64,000 bases of DNA, from positions 95,660,176-95,724,175 of the forward strand of contig OZ007567.1 in the NCBI GenBank assembly GCA_963931925.1. Reading direction: 5' to 3'. Shown in pieces: positions 44,388-57,425 of the stretch. Positions within the stretch are counted from its first letter, which is position 1. Each line of letters starts with the position of its first letter. A program made the translations under genes and the position numbers. The notes beneath the pieces are model-generated. The model had not been told where the DNA came from. It made no database searches and was given only the letters and a program-made list of their open reading frames with translations. This DNA comes from Onchidella celtica. Its lineage: Eukaryota > Mollusca > Gastropoda > Systellommatophora > Onchidiidae.

Positions 44388-46962
44388 CGAAATTAAATGC
44401 ACGACTTTCGTTCCTTGGTACGCATTGTATGGTCGTTGTTTGTTTAATCTTTCACGTTCGGGGACATGTTTGACTTGCTTATTAAATCCGTTGTTTTCCT
44501 GTCATTGATAGTTGGTGCATGCTGTTTTCACTTGGAAGCTGTTGAGATGGAGATACAAGATTGTGCCAGGAACTCTCGCACTGTGTAATCTGTTACCTGA
44601 TAACGTTGATTCCGTCAAGAGCTGCAGCCAGCCACGCTCACATCTTTTCTTCTCCAGTTTTACCCATCTTTTTTTGTCGTCTCTCTGTACAATTTCAAGG
44701 ACAGTCGAGCTCCAACACAAGAGTATGCTAAAGTGGGAAATGGTTTTGTTTTCTTGTGGTGACGTTGGGAGGGAGACAACCCGGGTTGGTTCATTTTTGC
44801 GGAGACTTTCTTTTGGAAGCAAAGTTGCATAAAAATTGGTTACAGTCTTAAGACAGTATTCTGACCTACTTTTGAACCTGAAAAGAAAACATCGACATTA
44901 GACCTTCAAACAGCATTTTGGGGGTAATACAGTACTTACAAATTCCATGAATTTTTTTTTTTTTTTGTCTCTCTGTTCATATTTTGACAAAAACAATCAA
45001 GTGTGAAACATTAGGAAGCCTAGTCTTTTTTTAATATCTTAATTTTTCTCACTTGGGGTAGCACTAGACCACCTTTTGTCATTGTCTCAACTACCAGAGC
45101 ACGTTGAATCAGTCCCAATAATAGTACAGCCGTTTGTAGATATAAACGGTATAAACCAGTGACCTCTCCCACATCAATTTGAAACTGAGGACGTCCGTAT
45201 TAGTTGATTGTTTAAAGGAATAATCTGTTGTAGAAACACCTTAAGCTTTCCTTCCCACAAGTACTTGCTCTCTCTTCTCCATTTGCTTATAGTACGCTCA
45301 CAGCAGATACATTCCTGTCTCATCTCTTTCATCTGTTTCTCCACCCACTCATAGATCCTCTGTCATGACGTCAAGGGAAGAATAAAAGATGGCACTACAG
45401 CATTACGCCGATAGGTCGAGTCTCTCATCGAACAATGATCTCCAAAGCAGAATTTCTTTATGGCACACCTTCAGGAGAGAAAAGTAACTAGCATCTTAAA
45501 CAAGGATTTCAGAAAATTTATACAATGCTGGGTACGTTCCGACGCTCAGTTAGGAAACTCACATTATAAACAAAGATCTAACACGTAGAGCAAAAGCAGA
45601 ATGTGTTAAGGCTCCGTCTCAAGGTCAGCACAAATAGTAACATCGTAAAAAACAAGATCTAAAAAGAAACAAAACACAGTAGGACTCGCTTAAAAAAAAT
45701 AAAAAATTACCAAATTTTGTATCATAAATAGGGATGTCAAGACATAGCCGAGTTTGTGTAGCACTTTTCTTACGACAGAAAAAAAAACAACCCAGTATAA
45801 TGGCGAAAAATCCCAGGGTAATACCACAACTTGCCTAAATGTGTTTCACTTGACGTCACAGATTGTGTGTTTTTACGAAAATTTGACTTTTATTTCTTTC
45901 TTTGTCGGAATTTCCATGACCATAATGTATCGTCCTCCATGTAGTTTCGATTCTCCTTTTGGGATCACAGCCAATTTTTGCGAGTGGACATGTTCAGCCG
46001 ACATGCTAAAAAAAAACCTCAAATCTTTATAATTATACATATACCCATGCTCAGCTGCCGTGCACTGGGGACGAGGATGCGTCGTCACATCTCTGGTGAC
46101 GTGAGTGAAATACACCTATGGGGTCGGCCTCGAATTCTGTTAAGTAACTAATACCTAAAATGGTGAATCAGACTGGTTCAGTACTTCAGTTCTGGCAAAT
46201 ATTGGGTGTCCCTAGTGTAGACAAGAAGTTCAGATTACAGGTGATCTTGTGTAGAAATGCGACTAGGGAGCGTCATCATTTTAATGGTAAAACTAAGTGA
46301 GCCGAGTTTACAAACTGAAGGGGTCGCAGTAGTGCAGTGATAACTGATATTGACATGTGAATGCAGCTGTCGCCACTTACGAGTGTGCTGTCACCACAGC
46401 TGCATCGACTACGACGGCGATTTCTGCAACAATAGGAGGGGATATCGACCTGGTGTCATCAGCAGTTCCATCACCCGGGCAGAAAAAAAAACAAAAAAAA
46501 CTCAAAAGAATCTTAATCGTATTCTGCAGTGAATTGACCGACTTTTGCTGAGTTGGGTCATTGATCTGCTTTAATTAATGATCACATTTAGAATGAAACT
46601 GGGCGGCTACGAGGGAGGGGTTGAGTGTTATGTGGGAGATAGGACACTCACAGGATATGGTCACAAGCGACAGAATATTGGCAATGGAAAGTGATGCTGT
46701 TCAAACGCGTTTTTCCATCTGTGGTCTCCTTAACTTTGCACGCACGGAGAACACGGAGAAATTTGACAACCCAGATCAACAGTAAAGTTTTCTATCTACA
46801 TCCTCAAACAAGGCTCGGACACCTAGAAGTCACGCTTAGACTATTTTTGAGGTTATCAATATGTTAAATATGTAGATAATCAATAAAATAGAACAATGGC
46901 CTTTAGGTTATAACATCTGTAAACTTGATGCTTTGCTGACGAGGATGACAAGTTATAGATTA
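44388..46962. other. Long stretch without recognisable genes
   Basis: Two CRE octamers at 45366-45373 and 45851-45858. No frame with a recognisable domain. Confidence 0.5.
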
Positions 46963-47434
<472 letters not shown>

Positions 47435-49050
47435 TAGATCGATGAAAGCATACTCGATATTCTGTAACATTCTATGCCATAAAACAATCATCTTAACACT
47501 TAGCAATATCTTACATGTGATAATAGCCTGATAAATCCACTTCCTGGCAAGATAGGCCACATAATGAAACACTAAAACAGCTAGCGAGCCACAACTTTGT
47601 CGGTGTCAAATAAGCATCTTTTGAGCCAAACAAGACTTTCATTATTTTTATCTCCGCTTTTACCTTTTGAGGAGAAAAAATGCAGATGAAGACTGACGAA
47701 AAAGTGAGAGATGAAGCTGGAGACGAGGAGAGGGAGGAGATAAAGAAAGGGAAGAAGAGCAAGAAGAAGAAGTCGAAGAACAAGGGAAGAAATGGAAGGA
47801 GAATGAAAAGAAGAAGTAAAAAAGTAAAAGCAGAAAGAAAGTAAAGTACAAGAAAAGCTATAATAACACCTACAAAATTTAATAATGAACAGATCGGTGG
47901 TAAAAAATCTTGAAACACGATCACTTCATACTTCAGATTTACAGCATTAATGAAGAACGCCGTGTTCTATAAATAAAAGATGAATTACTTGAGTAGTTTC
48001 ACAGTCTTCGGGGCTGGTAAATGGCCGTTTTCACATCTCCAGACGCCTCCCCGTGGAATATTCCAGAAGCTTTTTCTTAAGCCAATTTATTGCTTGTAAG
48101 CTTCTAACATTTGGGCCAATCCATCTGATGGTTACGCCAGCTTCCCCGCGCCATCTATGGCTGTAATCCAAGAAAGCTGTCTGCTTTTCCTTTTGCGTTG
48201 TTAGAGTCGGTGGTTGTTTGTTTTTTTTTTTTGTCTTTACTGTTGTTGTAATTGTTGTGTTTGTACATAGAATAGCAAGAAAATTCTTCACAAGTTCAAA
48301 AGCTGTGAATTTCTCTATCTATCTATCTATCTGTCTGTTTGTCTGCCTGTGTGCCTGTCTGTCTATCTATTTAATTATCCACCTAAAATATGTCCATCTG
48401 TTGTCTCCCTATTTGCCCAGTTTCCTAGGACTGTTTATGTCCCTATTCTGTCTGTTCATTTGACTGTCTATTACAATCTATTAACTCTGTAGATTGCAAG
48501 AATATAATGGAAACTGATAGACAGCAAACTCATCATGTAAGATTACTTTAACTGTAGCAGCTTGTACAGTCTGCACGCAATATGTCTGCCCAGCACTATA
48601 TTGATAAAATCATTTCCTTCTACTCCGTGGCATAGCAACAAGGTAATTATACGTCTTTCATACCTTGACACTTAATAAAAAAAAATAACGTGTACTTCAA
48701 ATCGGTGCCAGTGTATTCTTTATGACTATCCTGGGCCAATAGCCTTAGGCTTAGACGATATATTATAACAACCACAGGACTTGAATCAAAATCAAGATAT
48801 GGCAACCAAAAAGAAAATGTATGCAGCAAAGCCTCGTGTAAGTAATAATACAGAAACGATAAAACACACACACACACTCACACACACACACACACACACT
48901 CACACACCCACACACACTCACACACACACACGCACTCACACACACACACACAAATCGTTTCTGTACTATTTCTTACGCAACACTTGGCTACATAGAAGTT
49001 TGGTTTTTTTCTTTTTTGCCAAATTCTGACTCGACTGTAACAGCCTTAGG
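47435..49050. other. Non-coding stretch with purine-rich and CA tracts
   Basis: GAA/GGAGAAG-rich DNA at 47690-47850 opens long frames on the minus strand without domains; CTAT patch at 48313-48335; (CA)n at 48864-48952. Confidence 0.5.
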
Positions 49051-49054
49051 CTTA

Positions 49055-49150
49055 GGTGCGGCTCGCACTAGCCGATCAAACTAGTTGGGTCTCACTGAAC
49101 TCAGTGTCTCGTGACGTCACCAGCCAACTTGTTGGCCGATAAAAATCAAT
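49055..49150. repeat. Small inverted-repeat element with CRE octamer
   Basis: GCCGATCAAACTAGTTGG near 49071-49088 faces CCAACTTGTTGGCCGA near 49124-49140, with TGACGTCA at 49112-49119 between them. The same vocabulary (GCACTGGCCGA, GATCGGC, TAGTTGA, GTGACGTCA) recurs at 63745-64000. Confidence 0.6.
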
Positions 49151-50828
49151 TGATGCCCGCCGGGCCTTACGCCCTCTACCTTCAAAGATCTTATCTCTGA
49201 CTCTTCGAAATATTTGCAGTCACGGAGAGAGTGGCGTGACAAAAATGGCTAGACTGGTGGTGATTTCGTCATTGCTGTGGAGTACAAGTACTTCATCTGA
49301 AATGAGGGTCGGTGTTATTCTGTTGTAGTTGACCTTAATCCAAGAGCGTCTATGAATATTTTAGTATTGCCCGTCCTTTGGCCAACACTTCTGGAAAATC
49401 GTGACACCTTCGCACTGAAAAACCAGCAAGTAGGGCAAACTGTGTAGAGGCGATCGGGGAAATTCCTTCATTGTAATCTGTTTTAACAGTTCATATCCCA
49501 AAAAATAATGTATCACCAATCAAAACAGTTCCAGCGTCAGAGGTATGTTATGAATGCTTTGGCTAACATTGTAAACGTAATCGACAGGCAGGTTAGGCCA
49601 TTGGGCACTGCCATAGACACTGCCATACATTGTCCAATTTGAACTTTAAATACTCCGGAAATTCCCTTCTTCTGACACGACACAGGAAAAGATCACTGGC
49701 TCATATATTAACGCTGACCTGTTCATTCTCATTTGCTTCTGTCCTTTTACAAAATTCTGCTTCGTTTATAATTATTCCTGAAATTCCTTTTTGATGAAAA
49801 GAGTAATGTGGTCTCTATTTAGATCAAGGTCGCTTTGCATCCTGCTGAAAGCAAGGCAAGAGGGGGGGGGGGAAATCCATAATGTACGTATGCGCGATTT
49901 TGGCAACACACCCCGCCCCCCCCCGCCCGCCCCCACCGTCTCCAATGTACTCTTTTCACGCGCTTGGCTTCAATCCCTGTCTTCCTTGTGCAAGCCTACG
50001 GCTGTTAGAACGGTGGACGTCCATAATAATGCCGTGGTGTGCTAAAAACTTTAAGGGGCATTTTTGCATGAACTGTTTTGCTATTTCATTATAATAACTA
50101 TAGCCCATGTTCTATCTTCTGTCATTATAACCCGACGAAACATTTTATTGGAAAAATATAATCAAAACCAAAAACTCTTTAATCTATCCCCATTTTTGGA
50201 AGTTGAAAGCCTAGACTACGTACGTTCTCCAGAGCGCTCTTCCCCCTCCCCCGTCCTGCCTTGCACACATTCATACGTGGGGGGGGGGGCAGTCCCGCTC
50301 CTTTCTCTGAGCGTGCTTAATTAATTTACGGAGAGTCCTCCAGCGCGCTATGCAATGTTTCCATCTTGAAATGTCTATAATAATATAACTAGGCTACATT
50401 TGAGGTCATCGTCTGTAAAGTTTTCTCCAGTGTAAATAGCTATTACACAGTGATGTGTTGCTCCGATACCAACCTAAATAATATACCCGATTCATACAAG
50501 TTTAATTTTTTGAATATTAGGCTTTTGAACAATGAAATGTGAGCTGTTAACTGTATCACTCGCTATCAAGTGGTAGATTTGACAACGTCATTGTAATTTA
50601 CTAACCGACATGATAAAGGAGAAACGCATTAAATTACACGCTTTAACAATGGAGTGCTATGTCATATACGCCTCTGAATTTAATTAAGTGGCGTTAAAAT
50701 AGGTCAGTCGACCAAGGTCGTTCTGTTTGAATAGAGGTTACAGGTCATACTGTTCTGACGGGGCTTACGGTACATAATATCTGCCATCTTATCTTGTCTC
50801 TTGTATAATTATTTGGACAAGGGATCTT
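49151..50828. other. Non-coding stretch with G/C homopolymers
   Basis: G run at 49861-49871, C-rich DNA at 49910-49935, G run at 50279-50289. No gene recognised. Confidence 0.5.
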
Positions 50829-50905
50829 GTTAGAGGACCGTAGTATTCCACATAGTAAGCTATATAGCTAAACTGTGAACACTGCTCAGTATTTTCTCTG
50901 GACGC
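50829..50905. repeat. M1 repeat copy
   Basis: GTTAGAGGACCGTAGTATT, then CACATAGTAAGCTA, GTGAACACTGC and CAGTATTTTCTCT, in the same order as in the other M1 copies. It sits just left of the R2 MITE. Confidence 0.65.
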
Positions 50906-50920
50906 GTTTGTAATTGGACC

Positions 50921-51343
50921 AAAGATACTAGAATTGTCAAGATGAGACAGCTAGTGCTTTTACCGTGCACAGATTTCGCACCGCCCTCTAGCGGCAAACG
51001 CGCGGAAGTCATGAAAAGTGCCGTATTTTACAAAGCCTAATAGGGGGAATATTGAATTTTGTTCACTGTTCAGCTATCGCTATAAGCCTTGATTGACGTC
51101 ACTTATTATGGAATTATAACCTCAACCGCTATGGGAAAACTCAGGCTATTTTTTTTCTTCTTTTTTTTTTCAGTCGCAGCAGCACTGTCACAATTTTGCA
51201 TCATAAATTTACCATTATATCAAGCATTCTTTTCATACAATGCGCCATGGGCCACGCCCCCGATCAGCGCGCAAAATTGTGTGCACGGTTTGTTTAGTGG
51301 TGCGAAGAAGACTTTGTCTCATCTTATCGTTTCTAGTATCTTT
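50921..51343 (+). mobile_element. R2 MITE copy 2, with CTCF-like motif
   Basis: 423 bp bounded by a perfect 13-bp inverted repeat, AAAGATACTAGAA at 50921-50933 and TTCTAGTATCTTT at 51331-51343. Full-length inverted relative of 22761-23179. Inside: a CTCF-like CCGCTAGAGGGCGGTG on the minus strand at 50979-50994, an inverted M1-like segment at about 51037-51088 and a CRE octamer at 51094-51101. No coding capacity. Confidence 0.8.
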
Positions 51344-51359
51344 CATTAGACTACACTCT

Positions 51360-51655
51360 CCACAGACTCATAAATTAACCAGACTGGATGATCCCATTGT
51401 GTGACGTCACAAAACGGGGAAAGGTCCTGAACCATCCGCCATATTAGGTTTAAGGTAGCGTCCGCACCAAGAAATTAATACATGTACAACCAATCTTGAC
51501 AAATGAAAAGAAATTTCTACTGCAGATAGAACTAGAATCGGAATTTCCCGAGCGGCGGCCATGTTGGTTATACAGTCGTCGCTCGGGAAATTCCGTAAAA
51601 AAACGACACAGCCCGAAGCTCGTGTTTCCAGTCTGGTTAATTTATTAGTCTGTGG
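51360..51655. mobile_element. Fold-back MITE, 296 bp
   Basis: 29-bp terminal inverted repeats, 28 of 29 matching (51360-51388 and 51627-51655), with a second, perfect 16-bp inverted repeat inside: CGGAATTTCCCGAGCG at 51539-51554 and its complement at 51580-51595. CRE octamer at 51402-51409. Confidence 0.8.
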
Positions 51656-51849
51656 TGTTCACCATCAAACACACTAACCCGTGCGCAAATCATGCTGTTG
51701 TACGGGATGCGCAGTGTGTCAACTCACAAAGGCAGAACAGTAAGACTTATTTAAAAACAAACAAACAAAAATAAAATAAACAAATTGTATAACAGGCCAG
51801 ATGAAGCAGGTCCATAATAACCACCCAGAACTGAAACCAATATTCAAAC

Positions 51850-51885
51850 CGATTTATCCCGGGCAGGGCCGGGGACCTCAGCTAG
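51850..51885 (+). repeat. Helitron-like 3' terminus (element start not found)
   Basis: TTTATCCCGGGCAGGGCCGG, then CTCAG and CTAG (51882-51885) followed by T. Resembles the 3' ends of the Helitrons above (stem-loop, then about 12 nt, then CTAG), but the corresponding 5' TC end could not be identified. Confidence 0.5.
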
Positions 51886-52810
51886 TAAACTTATAAACCT
51901 GTACTTGTTGGCTCACTGAAAAATTCCGCTGATGTAATACATGACGATATTACTCAAAACAAAGGAAAATGTGTGTCGATGAATTTTCACGGTATTCGAA
52001 TGTCTTTTTAAAGTATTATTTCAGTGTCAACTAGAAATTATAGTCTTTCATATTCTGATATTAATTAGATTTTCAATTTTTATTTCATTGCGAAGTAGAC
52101 CTTGTTTCTTATTCAGTGTGAATCAGACTTTGTTTCTCCCTTTAATGCGATTAGGCGCTGTTTCTTATCTCAGTGTGAATTAGACTTTGTTCCTAATTTT
52201 TAGTGTGAATTAGACCTTTCTTTCATGCGAGCTCAGAAAGACCTTAGATCACTGGATTTTATTAACAAGTGAGAAGAGCGCAAAAATGGGCTGCTCGTAT
52301 ATATATGTATAATAACAAATGAAGTTCTTCGTTAGAAGTATTCAGACTCGTGTGAGTACATCTATTTGAACTGTTGTCAGTCAGATATGAACTGTTTTTG
52401 AGATTGTCACTTTTAGCGGTCAAGTATCGTCGGAAGCCAAAGATCTCAACATTATTCAAGTGTTTTGGTTGCTCTTGAAGTGGAAGCACGGTACAATAAT
52501 TTATTTTTGCTTTCAACGTAACGTCAGCGTGAATGAACATCAAAGAGTGAATTGGAAGAAGATAAAATAGGTCAGCTGTACACCTGTTGCAAGTTCCGAG
52601 CAAAAACATTTTTTTCCAGACAAATCTTTCTCTGAGTTTTACCACTGAACTATGATGTAGTCCTCAGCTCTGGATGCCTGCTCTCAAAGAGCTTTTTAAC
52701 GTGCAGAACAGAATTCTTAGAGCCACTTTATCTGTAATCCAGATTTTTTTTTCTTTTTTTTTTTTCGTGTGTAGTTGTGGGTTTTTAGCACAGCTGTACG
52801 AAGGAGAGAT
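51886..52810. other. Non-coding stretch, nothing recognised
   Basis: Three loosely repeated GTGAATYAGACTTTGTTTC phrases near 52087-52215 hint at an old short tandem repeat. No gene recognised. Confidence 0.45.
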
Positions 52811-53155
52811 GGATGGTGCAACTGCGGCAGGGTGGATGGTGCAACTGCGGCAGGGTGGATGGTGCAACTGCGGCAGGGTGGATGGTGCAACTGCGGCAGG
52901 GTGGATGGTGCAACTGTGGCAGGGTGGATGGTGCAACTGCGGCAGGGTGGATGGTGCAACTGCGGCAGGGTGGATGGTGCAACTGTGGCAGGGTGGATGG
53001 TGCAACTGCGGCAGGGTGGATGGTGCAACTGTGGCAGGGTGGATGGTGCAACTGTGGCAGGGTGGATGGTGCAACTGTGGCAGGGTGGATGGTGCAACTG
53101 CGGCAGGGTGGATGGTGCAACTGTGGCAGGGTGGATGGTGCAACTGCGGCAAGGA
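52811..53155. repeat. 23-bp minisatellite, 15 copies
   Basis: GGATGGTGCAACTGCGGCAG plus GGT, repeated 15 times with no spacers. Copies differ almost only at one base, GCGGC versus GTGGC. Since 23 is not a multiple of 3, all frames remain open and give 23-residue periodic peptides on both strands; these are not genes. Confidence 0.97.
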
Positions 53156-53612
<457 letters not shown>

Positions 53613-53954
53613 CCATCATCTACTTCTCACTTAATAATTATTTTCCTTTCTAGTTTTCCTCGTACTTTCCTCCTCTTCCCACTCTGCCCTCATCACATTC
53701 TGTCCTGTCCTGCCTTGATTTCCTTCTTCATTCTCTCCTATCCCTCTGCCTCCTCCATGTCTGTCCACCCTGAGTGCTGTGAGTCCATCCTCTCTATTCT
53801 CCTTCTTTCTGTTGTTTTTTTTTTTTCTGTGCAATTTTCTCCCTTACAACAGATTATCCTGCTTACGTTTTTTCGTCATCATTTCCCTAAGTCTTGCCCT
53901 CGAGCCTGGTTCTTGCGCCAAGCGTGGAGTGGAGGAAGCCGCTCTCTCCTCGTG

Positions 53955-54955
53955 AAAAAGAAAGAGAGCAAGAAAGATAGCAAAACAGAAAGAAGGAAGG
54001 AAAGAAGGGAAGGGAGAAAGAAAGAGAGAAGGAAAAATGTCTGATAGAGAAAAAGAAAAAAAAGAAAGACAGGGAGGAAGACAGAAAGAAAGAGGATGAA
54101 AGAAAGAAAGAAAATGCATGAAAGCGGGAAAGAGAATGCAAGAAAGAAAGAAATGCATGAAAGAAAGAAATAAAGAAAGCATGAAAGAAAGAAAGAAATG
54201 CATGAAAGAAAGGAAGAAAGAAACGCATGAAAGAAAGAAAGAAGAAATGCATGAGAGAAAGGAAGAAAGAAATGCATGAGAGAAAGGAAGAAAGAAATGC
54301 ATGAAAGAAAGAAAGAAAGAAAGAAAGAAATGCATGAAAGAAATGAAGAAAGAAATGCATGAAAGAAAGAAATAAAGAAATGCATAAAAGAAAGAAAGAA
54401 AGAAATGCATGAAAGAAAGAAAAAAAATGCATGAAAGAACGAACTAAAATGCATAAAAGAAAGAAAGAAAATGCATGAAAGAACGAACTAAAATGCATGA
54501 AAGAAAGAAAAAAAATGCATGAAAGAACGAACTAAAATGCATGAAAGAACGAACTAAAATGCATAAAAGAAAGAAAGAAAATGCATGAAAATGGAAAAAA
54601 AGTGCATGAAAGAACGAACTAAAATGCATAAAAGAAAGAAAGAAAATGCATGAAAATGGAAAAAAAGTGCATGAAAGAACGAACTAAAATGCATGAAAGA
54701 AAGAAAAAAAATGCATAAAAGAAAGAAAGAAAATGCATGAAAGAACGAACTAAAATGCATAAAAGAAAGAAAGAAAATGCATGAAAATGGAAAAAAAGTG
54801 CATGAAAGAACGAACTAAAATGCATAAAAGAAAGAAAGAAAATGCATGAAAATGGAAAAAAAGTGCATGGAAGAACGAACATGCATGAAAGAAAAAAAGA
54901 AAGAAAGAAGGGAAGAAAGGAAGAAAAAAAGAGAAAAAGAAAATACCTAACAGAA
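53955..54955. repeat. GAAA-rich minisatellite with ATGCAT units
   Basis: Purine-rich DNA in which GAAAGAAA blocks alternate with ATGCATGAAA (from about 54110) and, in the later half, with GAACGAACTAAAATGCAT. More than 20 ATGCAT sites. Higher-order units of about 110 bp are recognisable between 54420 and 54880. Minus-strand frames rich in Phe, Leu, Ser and Met-His-Phe are artefacts. Confidence 0.93.
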
Positions 54956-55615
54956 ACTGAGAAAAGACAAAACAAGAACAAAATTGAGCCTGTGGAGTCA
55001 GCACCAACTCCTGCTACTTTGAGGAATTGTAGATGGCACGCGTGTTTCCGGGAAATGTCATGACGTGGTAGATAAAAATAATGTCTCTAATGTACGTTAC
55101 TGGGGATTTAAATAAGCTGTAAAAAAAAAAAAAAGCATGAACCAATGAACTTGTTCAAGGCTTCATACAGGTCATTGGCAAGTTTCTATCACTTACTAAT
55201 ATTACAGTACTGTCCGGCTTAACAGGTATCCCTTATATTATTCAATATTGAAGTCTTAAGCCACAGATCGTCCTTCTTTGTCGGAATGATGGAGACGTTT
55301 GATAATATTATTATTAATTTATTGAATCGTCGTCGTGCGTATTTCTTTTTGTCGTGGCGAGATTCGAAGTTCAATTTCAGAATGCGACAATCGTGAAAAA
55401 AATAAACGAATGAATAAAAAGCGATGGAATTATGATTCACTGATCTGATTCAGCGATGCTGTGTTGTAGAAAACAATTAGCGTTATAGTGGTACAATAGA
55501 GACAATCCAGTCAATGACCTGCTGGTTTGTTTGTTATTGTTTTATTTTAATTTCACCTCGAGATAGGAAAGGGTTTCCTTCCCAAATGTTTACACCAAAA
55601 TAACTTTGTATGACG
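54956..55615. other. Non-coding stretch, nothing recognised
   Basis: AT-rich; no frame or element recognised. Confidence 0.5.
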
Positions 55616-55922
<307 letters not shown>

Positions 55923-55923
<1 letters not shown>

Positions 55924-56725
55924 ACTTCCTGTCTGTTTGTTTTAGTATAATCCCAATTAACCTGAGGGCTTCCGGGAAGCTGAAATTTAATCGTCCGACT
56001 GTTTTAATTTCCATTAATTGGTTTGTTAGCTGGGACAATTTGCCCTGATAATAATTAGTTAGTTTATTCAACGGTATTTCGGTCGGTATCTGAACTAGTG
56101 TGGCAGCGCTTAATACAATGGTGTGCTCAAATATCTACGCTTCATAACCATTACGGTACTTTCGAAGAGATTTATCAATATTTTGAGATTAATGCATGAT
56201 CTTGAACTGAATATATGTGAAAGACATTTATTAATTTACTTTTTTAAAAATTGACTTGGGCCCCAGATTGAGAGAGCTGCTCAGTTTGACAGAGATATAA
56301 CAGAGAATAAAGTATTGCATAGCAGTTTCCTGCATCACTAATCTTGAAAGTGCTATGTAATTTTACTCCTGTCATGTTCAAGAGTTGAAGTATTATGTGT
56401 CCTTCTTTGGCCTCCAGGTTGACAAGCATGGCTTTGATTTATTTACTAGCTAATTGTGGAGATGCACAGAATGTTCCTTCCTTGCGGCGGAGTTTTGCAT
56501 GTTTTTATGTACTTCTCATTATTTCCCGTGCATGTGGCTGACTTTCCAATTATTGTTTGTTGAACAAACTGGAAAAATGCAGACAAAAATAGAATGATTA
56601 TAATGTTTTTTCTAAAATATTATAACATGCCAACCAAATGACAATGAAAGCATTAGAAGTTCATAATTCTAATATAATTTCTGGAAGATTTTGCATTGTG
56701 TAATACATTAATTCGTTATTTAACA
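55923..56725. other. Non-coding stretch, nothing recognised
   Basis: AT-rich; no supported frame. Confidence 0.5.
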
Positions 56726-57425
56726 ATCATTCATTCATTCATTCATTCATGCATCAATCACCCATTCCTGCAGTAATTCATTTATACAGGAAACGTCAGT
56801 TTACTCTTTCGTTCTGTGGGCCATTCATTCATTGAGCCACCCACCATTCATTCATGCATTGATTCATTTATAGATCATTCATTAGTTCACTCTTTCCTTC
56901 TGTGGGCCATTCATTCATACATATATTCATTCACTCACTCATTCACTCATTCATTCATTCATTTATACATCATTCATTAGTTCACCAGTCCGTTCTATGG
57001 GTAATTCATTCATTCATTCATTCATTCATTCATTCATTCATTCATTCATTCATTTATTCATTTATTAATTCATTCATTTGTACCTCATTCATTAGTTCAC
57101 CCGTTCGTTCTCTGGGTCATTCATTCATTCATTCATTCATTTATTTATTCATTCATGTTTACCTCATTCATTAGTTCACCCGTTCGTTCTCTGAGTCATT
57201 CATTCATTCATTCATTCGTTCATTTATCCATCATTCATCCATGCATTAAATCATGTATACATCATCCATTAGTTCACTTGTTAGTTCTATGGATCATTCA
57301 TTCATTCATTCATTCATTCATTCATTCATTCAATCACTCATTATCATTCATTCACAGGTTAATTCATTTAAACATCACTATTTAGTTAACTCGTTCGGTC
57401 TGTGGGACATTCATTTATTTATTCA
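56726..57425. repeat. Compound (ATTC)n array with seven longer units
   Basis: ATTC tetranucleotides of varying length are separated by seven copies of a longer unit resembling TTAGTTCACCCGTTCGTTCT followed by a GGGTCATTC variant, at about 56798, 56884, 56979, 57091, 57170, 57268 and 57380. Period 80-110 bp. Confidence 0.92.

Noticed and set aside
53844-55007. Phe/Leu/Ser-rich frames up to about 200 codons, which look like membrane proteins
   Set aside because: Reverse strand of the GAAA/ATGCAT minisatellite; several phases are open at once.
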